Source of the DNA: Ancylostoma caninum
Taxonomy: Eukaryota > Nematoda > Chromadorea > Rhabditida > Ancylostomatidae
Assembly (NCBI GenBank): GCA_037903475.1
Contig: JBAJFG010000297.1
Location: 992,001 to 1,056,000, forward strand
Length of the DNA stretch: 64,000 nucleotides
Direction: 5' to 3'
Positions 36,901-48,900 of the stretch are shown one piece after another. The notes under the pieces are model-generated. The model did no database searches. It was given only the letters and a program-made list of their open reading frames with translations, and was not told where the DNA came from. The position numbers and the translations under genes are program-made. Numbering within the stretch: position 1 is the stretch's first letter; the number at the start of each line of letters is the position of its first letter.

Positions 36901-39900
36901 GGGGGGGGCGTGGGAAAAAAGTGGGGTTTCCACCACCTTGGGGACCCAGATGGATAATAATATTAATAGAAATATTAATTATAATAATGAATAACTAGTA
37001 AGAATTATTTTGAAAATAGCAATAAAGATAAACATCAACATCGTATCTCTTTTTTATCATTTTAATATTTTAGAGGGTGGTGTCTTATAGCATCTGGGTC
37101 ACTTATCCGTATCCGTTATACGGTATCCGTTATCCGGCCATTTTTGGCCTATCACTTATCCGCACCGTTATCCAAATCCTGTAAAATCTCGTATTCGCTT
37201 ATCCATGGTGTATACACTGTTTTGCCTCTTTTACCAGTGACTCGATTGAAAATTAGAAATTCTCTCGTCAGGCTTTTCGTAGTTTTCATTGCTGTGAAGA
37301 ATGCCCGCTGCCATAAATCCCCGCCGTAATGTTTCATGCAGAGGTTCAGCCAACGTTTGCTGATTCACTGCTTTATAATTGGCAGATCTGCTTGTTCTTT
37401 TGATGTGGGTTTTTCTTATTCCCCGAATATTAAAAAATTACTTACTCATACATATTTATTTACACTTTTCTTGCTATCCGAGAGAGATGATGACTGCATA
37501 TGAGCCGCACATAAACAGTGAGATTTTTCGTCTATTGTTGTATGCGGGGACACAATTGCGATAGCTTTGTCTGGTTTTGATCTTACCTGGATATTTTGCT
37601 GAGTTTGAAGTAGTACTTCATTCTAATATTTGTTGTTTCTAGAAATTGGACTCTGTAATCCTCTTACATATTTACTCGGACAGTTTTTCGGAAGGACCGC
37701 AGCAGAAAACAGAACAACCGAAAGGCAGAAAACAGAACAACCGAAAGGTGACCTGCGGTCCTTCCGATTTCCTGCTGCGTTTCTTCGGAATAGCTGCTGC
37801 GGTCCTCCCGAATAGCTACGAAGATGTGCGCGCCAGTTCGTGGAGGTGCGTTATGCAACGAGTTCACTCTCATGGGACCACCCCGCAGCGGTACTCACAA
37901 GCAAAAATATAAACATTGCTGAGGGTCACTGGCTTTACCTTTCGATATACTCACAAAGCCAATTCCCCATCTGAAGCTCGAAACCGCCGAATTTTTGTTG
38001 GTCGCAACGAAACTGAGATCCGTATATAAGAAGGGTATGATAACGCTCTCCCTCTCCTGGGCTGGGATTCACGAAACGCTAACCACGCTAAACTTGGCTA
38101 GCTAACGTGGTTAGTGCGTGTTCTTTGATTCACACCTTCGTCTAAACCAAACTTTGGTTTGGCTAGTCAAACCAACTTAGCCGACGCGGCTGGCCTGGCC
38201 AAACCTGTGGCTAGCGTCATAGACGCCCCGAAAACGTTGTCCGCAGCTACAGAAAACTTTTGTAACACTACTCAAAAACTACGAAAACGTTCGCAAGGAT
38301 TCTAATATGGTCTGATTTCACCCATTTCTTCACGACTGCAGGCGGTATCCATGTCATTGATCACAGTAGTGGTAATCAATGGATATTGGGATGCGTTGAA
38401 GGCGATCAAACTTGCCGCTGGAAGTCGAATCAAGTGAGTTTTAGCGGTTTTGTGGTCTTCTTCACCTCGTTTCACATGAATCAATTGCGAATGTTTGTAT
38501 TCTCTTAGTTTCGGTAAAGAATTGCTGGTTATATCATTTTTTCTTTGAATGTAGATTTTTCAAGGAATGGTTTGTTTTGTTGTTCAAAACTGGTTTTTTC
38601 TTGTTGCCACTCGCTTCTAGATCCACTTCGAGAAAAGCACTGTACAAAAGGAAGCAGGGTGGCGCTTTCCTTTTTTGTCTTCTTTTTTTTGCGTTCTTTA
38701 GCTAGAGTTAGAAATCCTGGAAAATGGGTTTAGAAACGTGGAAATTCATAATTTCACCAAGACATAGAAAAGGAGCCTCTGCAGAGCGCAACAGCAGTCC
38801 AGCGAAGGCTAAGTAAGAAAAAAGAAACCATAGCGTCGAAAAAAGCATAGATTCTCCCCAAATCGTGAAAACTCTCATTTGTTAGATCATCGTTGCCGAA
38901 GGATGGGACATGAGCTCGTAAAGGCCTGCAATGAAAAAAAAAATAACAAAAAATAGGACCCGCCACTCTCCTTTGGGTCCAGCACCATGCGTCGAAGGGG
39001 ACCCAGAAGCGAGTGACTACAAAAAACCAGATTTAAAAAACGAAGTCATTCCTTGAAAACCTGCATCCAGTCGCATTAAACTGCAATAAATTGACAAAAA
39101 CAGCTACCGAATTTCAGAAAAGAAAGAATACAAACATTTACAACTAGTTCATGTCGAAGGAGGTGAAGAAACCCCGTAAAAACACTGCGAAAACTCACCT
39201 GCTTTGATTCCGTGCATTTTGGAGTTTGAGGCTGCCCTGAGGGCCTTGATTTTCTCCGTTGCTGATTTCAGGATGCGGAATAGTCACGTCGATGACGGGC
39301 GCTCACAAATGCGAAGAAACGCCTTTTAGATCTCTGCTCTCCGCTTCACGATTGCAAAATACGAGCTGTTGTCATTTTTCGTTTACTGTAACTACCTGCG
39401 TGCGTAGTCACACCCAGGACGGCATTGGCTAGCGAACTGCACGGCTAAAAGTTTCATGGATCAACCCGGAGCCTAGTCTACGGCTAGGCGGGCTACGCGG
39501 TTGGCTAACTCAAACCGCGGCTAGGGTTTGTGCGCGCGGTCATGATTCCCAGCCCTGCATTCTGCTGCGGTCTTTGTGGTTTCCTGCTGCGTCCTTCCGA
39601 ATCGTTCCGCCACACAAGTCTATTCTGCTGCGGTTCTTCCGAACCTCTCCAGCGAGATTCGAAAGGACCGCAGCAGAAAACACTCTGTTACGGTCCTTCT
39701 GAAAACTTTTATCTCTGCTTCTCTCGCTTCTTAACCACATGAGCGCGGTCTCTTTTTGCTGCGGTCCTTCCGACACTTTGTCTGAGTAAATGGACATTTA
39801 AAAAAAGTTTTGTAGAAGAAGTACTCCTTGGATTCTTTCAAGTTTACTGCCAATTTCATCCCCGAACTTCTTAGTTTACCATGCCAGTTTCTTTTTGGAT

Positions 39901-42900
39901 ACATCTCTTAAGATTTAAGGACGGCCACTACTTCATAGCTGATATCATCTTGAAAGCCCAAAAGGCACTGATTCAGCTTCCTTCAACAGGCTACTTCAGA
40001 GATTGTAGAATAATTTCTATTTATACATCTATATTCATCACAGAGAAGTGCAGTTGTTATTGCACTGCAGACGAAGGACAACCGCGACCCACAACTGGTG
40101 CGGTGCGCATTTGAAAAATCCTACGTCTATTTCATCTGGGCGCAGAAGTTTTCGAGCTTTCCAGGTGGAGCTGTTATTGTTTCCGTCTTTTTCATGTGCG
40201 ATAGATCATTGTACTAGAAATTAGCATCAGAATTAGCAACACTAATGGGGTTTCCCGAGAATCATTGTACTGAGATCATCTGCCGCTCCACACAATTTGC
40301 GTCGCGACCTTCTTTCGTCTGCAATGCAAGCAAGTCTTCGTGTAGTACTATAAATCTGATCGTTTTGGTGCATGTGGCTGCGAAACGGCTTGTTTCGCTC
40401 GACAAAGAACTTTTGGTGCATCATAATTTAATGGCTAGAATTCAACGGCCGACGCAGAAAGTTTACGGGAGGGGGAGTGGGAAAAGGTGGGGTTTCCCCA
40501 CTTCAGGTGCCTAAGTGGAAAATGAAACCAATGAAAATATAAGGTTCAATATTAACACATTGACGACAATCGACGTCTTGGCGAAATGTGCCACGTGGGA
40601 CAAAGGCGAAACTCTCGTTCATTCCTTCCAGTTCTGTAATAATAGATTTTATTTCAATGAATAAATAATAAAACAGTGGGTATTATTAGGTATAATATTG
40701 CACTATTATCATTTCTTAATATTCTTACAGTTATTATTTACAATTAATTGACAACAGTTACAATCAATCAATGAATAAAAATTCCAACAATATTGGTAAT
40801 TTTTTAATAAATTTCAATGAATATGACATTTATCGCAGATATGGAATTACAATACAGTTTGACATAAATTTTAGAATATACGCAAAATTAACTTATCATA
40901 GTTATTTTTGATGTATTTTTGCCGTTTTTTCTAAATAAAAGTTACACAGTATCCCTATCGTAACCCGCGAATTTGGTTATACGGTGCAAATTGATGATGA
41001 TATCCAAACTCAGCGGGTGAAATAACCCCCGTGTGCAAAGTTTCAGGAGATTCTGATTTCGGGATCCTCATTTTTGACGTGGGACCCACCGGAGGGTCCC
41101 TTGGTCCGTGGTGGCCGCCATGATGGGACTCACCCATGGGTCCCATTGTCGTCAACATGTTAAATAACTAATAATAAATTAAAAATGGTAGTGAAAATAA
41201 TGAGTTGAAAATAATTTAATATAAGCTTTAATTAATTTATTAGTAATTTCGAAAATTCGGCGCTTCCCCACCCTGTGTTGCCCTGTGTTAGAGATGGATA
41301 TATTTGCAAACAGACTCGAGCGGTGGTATTCATGCTCAGAAATCTTCTTTTTTGCTCCGAAACAAACGCAAAATTCGGAAAATACATAGGGCAATGTCCC
41401 ACTTTTCTATACAGTGCTAAAGCTAACACCGAAGCCATGATTGGCGAGATTGTTCATCATCGTTGTTATCAGTTGTACTCCATGATTAACGATCAGATGA
41501 TTTATCGACAGTTTTATTTCTTCTCGTGCTATTTTGCTGTAACCGGATCAGTTGTGATCAGGGATGTGCATAATTACAGTTTATGTTTAGGGCATTTTTG
41601 TTGCGATTGTTTTGGTATGATTTATGATTACTGAAGAAAAAAGTTAAAATTTTACGACTTTCAGTAAAAGAGTGGCCATTGCGGAAGCTGGCAAATAAAG
41701 AAAACTTTCCAGACTCCTTGTTCGGAGGATTATTCTGAGAACGTTCAGATGGTCCCCATTTGGTACATCTATTTTAGCATATGCGCCCATTCTTGTCGCT
41801 TTCCAACACTTTCGGCGTGATCGATCAGTAGGGCAGCATCATGGTGTTTGAAATAGTTCTTCTATCGAGTGAACGTCCTATCCTGAAGCGTTCTTTAGAT
41901 TCCACAATGATTGGTTTAAAGAGAGCTTTTCAATACTTTTTCAGCGAGCATGCATGTCATTAGAACCGGGGTTTTACTTTGTCAGGGTGACTGCAGAAAA
42001 CATTTTTGTCTGATGCGTAAAGATAGAGCTGGAAAGTAACCCGTTTGAAAACCTTACGAGGATGGGTCTGATCATTAGGTTCAAAATGGACCAGATATGG
42101 ATAAGGAAGGTTAAACCCTCCCTTCAAACTTCTTTCTGGAATTCGTCTGTCTGTCCCATCCGTTTTGTTCTCATTCACAACAACTGTATAACTTTACGAC
42201 AGGTCTACAGCTACGTGATTGAAATAGCGATCCCAACAATCTTCGCGTGATTTCATGTCCCAAAGCAGCTAATAGTATGTGTAGCTCATGCCGATCAATT
42301 TTTTTTTTCGAACTTATTCTGGCTATTTGTTTTTTTTTTCACTCTAGATTGTAGCGTATAGAAAAACTATCAGAGCCTGTTTCGAAGTAGTATAAAGGCA
42401 AACTCTATGTACTGAAGGGATACTGAGAAGTGAAAAATTGACATTGTTTTCACTTTTATCAGCAATTTCTTCCCGGCGAATCATTAGGTTCAAGGGAGTG
42501 CTACATTTATTAAAATTTTTTCATTTATATGCTCAAAGTAACATTGGTTGTGTTTCAGAATGCGACAAATGGCCCCTCCTTCACAAGCAAGTGCGCAAAT
42601 GGCTGCTCCTGCACAACCTCAACCTATGAATGCTGTACCAAGCCCACTGGAGTTCCGCATTCATGAAATGAATCGGCGGTTGTACATATTTAATTCATCT
42701 GGGGTTAGTTTTCTTTTCATTGCCCTCTCATTCTTCACTGGCACTTTTCTCTCGTTTAGCTTTTTACTTCATTGGAGTTCTAAAGGTTTGGTTAATAACA
42801 ATATCATTTTTCTCACCTCCAACTTTTTGAGGTGGTAATTGTTGATGTGGCTTTTTTAGACTTGAAACTTACACCACTGACATACCGTGTAGCATTAACT

Positions 42901-45900
42901 GCTGGTTGTCCATCGTTGATCGGTTTTGTTGCATCCGGCATCAGCATTAAGCAAAAATTAATATTGCTCCGCTTCTTTTTTTTTGTCGAAGACAGATCGA
43001 CTCATCTATGAAACATGTGGTTGGAAAGAGCTGGAAGAATTCGAAAAGTAGTCTTAAAAGCAGCTTCCATGGAAATTTTCGTGTCCAAGATTTTGATGGT
43101 TTGGGTACTTAGTCGATGTCTCAGCTATTCTATTATTACAAAAGTTGCATCGTCGTAGACCTCAACATTCTCAAAATATAAAGAGATCAGTCCTGCGCTA
43201 ACGTTCAGTTAGGATGAGTTGTAGCATGAAACGAATGGGTGGTTTCGTTTACAATCACTCTCTTCCTGTATGAGGGAACTTGCTTCCATCCGCATCTCTT
43301 TCACTTTCAAGCTCAAGCAGCTCGGCCATCCTTTGTAGACGGGCTATAACTGCTGGCTTTGATAACTGTCTTTTCCGCAGCACTTGACAAAATTGATCAT
43401 TGCGTCTGTTTTCATCACAGTACTAAACCTGGGAATATGGTAAAATCTGTGAGAGTAAAATTAATGTGGGTGCTGCCTTCAAACAGCCATGAAGATTGAA
43501 GACTAGCTGAGAAGAGCAATAAGTTGAAGAATTTTAGTGATGTTCATCTGGTTCCCTTTAACATTTTCCTATGACATTGGTTTTTTCCTCTATCCGAACA
43601 AAAAGTATGGCTTTAATTAGAATAACAGTTACGAGTTATATCGAATAAACAATATTTTGTTCTTGCGCATTCATTGTTTGTCTTGGCGCATGTTGATAGT
43701 TCGGTCCTGGGGTTCCTGTTTCAGTACTTGGATTATTATCTCATAATGTGTAGTGGATAGTTCAGACGGTCATGCTATGGACTGCCTTTACAACTATTGC
43801 TTTCTCAAAATTGGCGAAATTTGTTCAGGTTTAGGTTAGCGATATTATATTTGGTTTAACTTTCCCCAGCCGTGAAATTTTAACTGTGGGTCGCCGATTT
43901 TGCCCACAAGCACCTCGACACATTTTGTTTCAACTCGCTGTACTCAGAAATCTGCGGTTTTCGAAATATTTCAAGTCAACTGAGTCGTTCCTTTGCAAGC
44001 TTTTCTTGCGCTCGCGTTCCCTTGCTTTTTGAAAGAGTCCTTTAAAACTCAAAGTAAATTCTTTAGACGACAAGTTGTGTGAGTTGCTGTATCTCTGCAT
44101 ATTTGGTCAATACGTGCAGGTTTTCCCTTCAAGAACTGACATACCGAAAAGCCTGTCCATTATGGTCAAGTGTAATCGCTTTCCTTCTGTTGGCAGTGCT
44201 TTTGGAAAAAAATCTCATCCTGAAGCACTTTCAGCGCTGAGTATGTGGGCCACTATTCATCTAAAAGCAAAACGGATGCTGTTAGTTCGATTTACTTCAT
44301 TCTTTCATCACAGTCATACTGTTTGCTTCTGAGAACTACAGTAGCACTCAAAAATGTTTTCTTCCCATAATATTCTCTTGAATAGCGAGTCCACCTAAGC
44401 CTTCATATGAGAAATAATTAGGTGTGCAGCGGTTGTTGCAGTGTTCAAAAATATCTCTACATCTGTTTGTGGTAACGTTGCCAAAACAATGGTTGGATGT
44501 TCCTATGTTTCTCGAATGATTATCAAGGAGAGCTTTGCGGGCAAGTATGCTGCCGCTCACTAAAATGGCCGAGTGACTATTTACTTGGCAAAACTGTTGC
44601 CTAAAGGCGAAACATTTTATTAGATTTTCAGTGCATGAGTTCTAAAAATTGTAAACCTTAAAAACATTCTAAAAATTGCAGGCCTTAAAGGCGGAGGCCC
44701 ATCTTGTTCTGCTTATTGGAGGTGTCAACATATCTTAGATCTTCTCGCCAGGTTGATCCCAGGAATGCATTAGGTGTTAACATACGTCCTTGCTTTTTTT
44801 TTCGGATGCGCTTTTCTCCACCTACTTGTTATCTTTTAGGTACATATAGCTCGTTTCGAATGCGCTAATCTTCCAAGAACGTTGTGAAGAGCTTCTATAA
44901 AACGACAGTATGCTTGAGTTCTAAGCCTGCGAAGTAGAGCAATGAGCCATTGAAAAACACCGCAGCCGACAACTACCTATCCTGGCTTTCACTTAAAGCT
45001 CGAAATGCTCGAAAGCTCGAAAACTAGGCAGGTGACCTCTACTAGCTATAAAAGAGGCGTTTTCTTTGAAATGACTGGTCATCAGTGATTTTGCAAGCTC
45101 AAAGAAGACATATTTAGTGTCAATGAAACCAACCACTTCGTCCGAACAGATTTCTTCCATGAACGGCTGGGAATTGTCCCAGAGGGATCTCATAGTCTAG
45201 ATGAACATTGTTCTTCTTAAGCTACCAAACAACTGAGGTAATCCTGCTGAAAGGATCGAATCGTAACGGTCTAGTCATCTTACCCCATGATAACGTCGGC
45301 CCACACCCTTGCCATCGTCGCCAAACTGCCTGTGCAATAGTTCCATTGCTGACTTTCTTCCGCATTTATATTCTACAGAGCTTACACGTTCAAATAATAT
45401 CAGGTGTTTTTCGGTCCCTGCTCAATACAAGGAGAAAAAAGTGTTTTTTTCCGCAAGTTGGCGTTTTGTTTCTTAAGCCTGAAAATTAAGTAGTTCGAAA
45501 TCCTATGAAACCGCATGATGATAGGATTGTATAGCAATAAAGCGCTTCCAGATGGTATAAAGCTCTTTGCGAAAAAACGACACTGAATTGGAAAAAAATC
45601 GCAACTGAAAAAGCGCAAGGACTTATGTTAACACCTAATATTAGGTTGTCGCGAAACTTTCCGGCCACTCACTTCGAAATCTTACATGTTTCCTCAGGAT
45701 TGTTTTGGATCTTCCTATCCGAAACGCATATATAGGTTGGTCAATGGACTACTTACACCTTTCTTCTCTTGACTTTCGGTTGGGATTATGGCTGAAGAAA
45801 TCGTCCTAGACTCGAAACAGGTTCGACTCCTTCTGCTTTACGAATTCAGAAAAAAAACAGCAGTGCAAGAGATGCGACAAAAAATATGTGATGCGATGGG

Positions 45901-48900
45901 TCTCTCAACTGTCTCCTACGACACGGCCAAAGTTTGGTTTCGGAAGTTCAATAATGGCGATTTTGACTTGACGGATAAACCACGATCTGGTCGACCAGTT
46001 GAAGTCGATCAGGAGCGACTCCTAGAGCTAATTGGAGAGGATCCCCGCCGCGATACCCGTGATTTGGCAGATGAACTCCGGTGTTATTACAATACAGTGG
46101 CCGTTCACCTGCGCAGCGCCGAAAAAACGTGAAGTACGGCGCATGGATACCTCATGATGTGAGTAGTCGCCAGCTCCAGGTGCGCAGAGATGCATGCATG
46201 AATCTTTTGACTTTTCGAAGGACTTTCATCTGGCTGGACTACTTGGTTACCGGTGATTAGAAATGGGTCCTTTACGCAAACCACACGAGAAAGCGCCAGT
46301 GGCTCGGACGCGACGAACCTGGGATCCCAACGCCGCAAACAGAACTACACCCTCAGAAGGCAATGCTCAGTGTTTGGTGGAACTGCAAAGGAATCATTCA
46401 CTGGGAACTGTTACCAACAAACTCTACTGTCTCAGCCGAAATCTACTGTAGGCAACTGGATCGCGTCGCTGCGGCTCTTCGTGGGAAACAAGACAAAGTT
46501 TACTTCTTATATGACAACGTCTCGTCCACACATTGCGAGGGAGACCCAGCAAAAACTGCAGAGCTTAGGATGGCATATTCTGGCCCACCCACCGTATTCA
46601 CCAGACCTAGCGCCCACAGACTACCATCTTTTCTTGTCGTTATCCAATCACCTGAGAGACAGGAAGTTTTACGATTTGGAACAACTCAAAAAGTGACTCG
46701 GCGAGTTTTTCGCATCAAAATCTCAGAATTTCTATGCAAGCGGAATCCACAAGTTATAAATAACAATACGTTGTAGATAATAATGGTTCATATGTACATT
46801 AAATTTCAGCTGTATTGAATAAAAAAATAAAATTGATAAAAGATCGAATAGTGGCGGGAAACTTTCGCGACAACCTAATACATCAACAGGCACAAAAGCG
46901 ACGAATTACCGTTTTTGGAAGGGTCGAACTGGGTGCATTTTTGGAGTCCGGAGGCGGATCGCTCCAGGCTGTGCTGGCTGGCTGCCACGGCTGCAGCGTT
47001 GACCAGCGAGTCTTGGCAGGTCCAATCGATAAGATCACCGACTTCACACGTCAGTTCGGGTTACCAAACTGTTACAGACCCCGTCCTGGAAGACGGGTTA
47101 AAGATCATTTTGAGTGAATTTATGTATACTGTTGGAATCAGCGTGTCGAGTAGATGCAGAATCTGCTGTTAGCTCAACAACGAAAATGAGGTTGACGCCT
47201 GCCTCTGAAAAACCTTGTGAGGTACTTTCATGTGCGTTCAGAGGTAGCATTTCTGTATTGAACCGATTCGGTATATGCTTTTTTGGATTACACTCTAGAG
47301 TGTTTTTCTTAGTGATAGCACTTGAATGGACATGATTTACTGTCGCAGTAAAGTGAAAAAGATTCATTGGACTCAATGGTTGACTAATTTCTTCATTTCA
47401 GATCTGTGAAAAAGATTTTGCTCAGTGGTGGGATGCATTCTCTCACGAGTTTTTCGACGATGATGCGAAGCTGTGGATAAATATTGTTGATGAGCACAGC
47501 CCTCATTCGGAGAAATATGGTGAGATGTTTGCCGATTTGAGTGCCATGCTTCACTTACTTTTGAACAAAATGCTAATTAGCTCTACATTGTACGAGGTAT
47601 GCCAAAACGTGTTTCACAAGGTATAGTAGAAGGTTTAGGAAAGCGACAGATTTCGTTTCATTGCAAACGCACTTTATATAAGCAATTTATTCTGACGATT
47701 TCTCTCCTCTGGAATTCATCGGTTTTTTTCAGTTTTGGGTCGGCAACTAATACCTCGATTTTTCCGTTCTTTCTTCGAAAGTAAGATTCGAGAAATGTAT
47801 TTTGTTATACGTGGACAATCCCGTGAGTCTCAAGCGCCGTCTGGGATGATCCATTATGAGAATCAAGACATGCTACAAGTAACCAAACACGACATTCCCA
47901 ATGCTGAGGTACGTCATGCCAATTTTTGTATACTTCGATGGAACTTACTCTAGGGGAGAATACTACAGATGTGTCAGTAGTATTAGTGGTTCCAGCAATC
48001 ATATTCCTCGATGACCGGTTGCGGACTACGTTGAATTTGGCGTTGATTTGAAATACTCATGAAATTTCCTTCAATGTTGCTGTTATGGAATCAAAAAATA
48101 ACCAAATTTCATCCCTCCTATCCAAATCTTTTGTAGCTAACCCCTCGTCTAACCGTTTTTGTTTTATAATCGCCTTCTAATGATTCCATACATGCAAATT
48201 TGTGCATTACTGCAAGCATTACATTGCATTTATTCATGCATATTGTTGCTCAGATATTGGATCCACTAGACAAAGGAGAACAAAAAAAAATATTCGAGTT
48301 CTATTTAGAAGACCACTTGGTTGCCACGCTAGACACATTTTTATTATTTGCTTCCTTTGGGAACATGCTGCTACTAGTAAGTAAACCACGAAGAGGTCTC
48401 TATGTCAGGAATTTGAAGAGAGGTCTAAGTCATTAGTCGTTAAACTTATAATGAGCCATTCTCGAAGCCAATTTTTCAAGCGTTCGAGTCCTGGGATTGA
48501 TGGAAATAAGAAACGAAACTTGCTTGCAATTGTTTTTCAATAATTCCGAGACCGTAATCTGGCCAGATTGGAAAGCCCATAGTTCATCATCCACTGAAGC
48601 TAATCGCTCGCATAAACATGTATAAGAGGTGAATTCTTCATCTGCTACAGGTAGCTTTGAAATTTCTTCTATTTGAAAACAAGCTTTGTGTCTTTTCAGT
48701 GGCTATCCACGTATTTGCTTATACTTAGGATCTCCTAATGATCCGATTCCTCTAATATACCGAAATGTATTTTAGAGCAAGGCACATTTTCCATTACTCA
48801 ATGTATAAATTGAGCGTGACTTGTCACTTAATTTGTATTAATTTAGAACGTTTACCAGTTTTCACACATCTGTTTAGGCGACAGTTGCAAGAAGTCTTTC

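Larger units (their letters stand above)
36455..37207. mobile_element. hAT-type non-autonomous element (753 bp) in ldb-1 intron 1
   Basis: Perfect 8-bp target duplication GTGTATAC (36447-36454 and 37208-37215). Ends CAGGGATGAGCGGATTATTC and, inverted, CATGGATAAGCGAATACGAG. Subterminal clusters of ATCCGTTATCCG repeats occur near both ends, plus a GGGCTTTTGGCGCCAAAAGC palindrome. Two other dispersed repeats sit inside. No transposase. Confidence 0.85.

Noticed and set aside
41275..41634. 119-codon ORF in ldb-1 intron 1
   Set aside because: No recognisable domain, and it begins in a MITE remnant.
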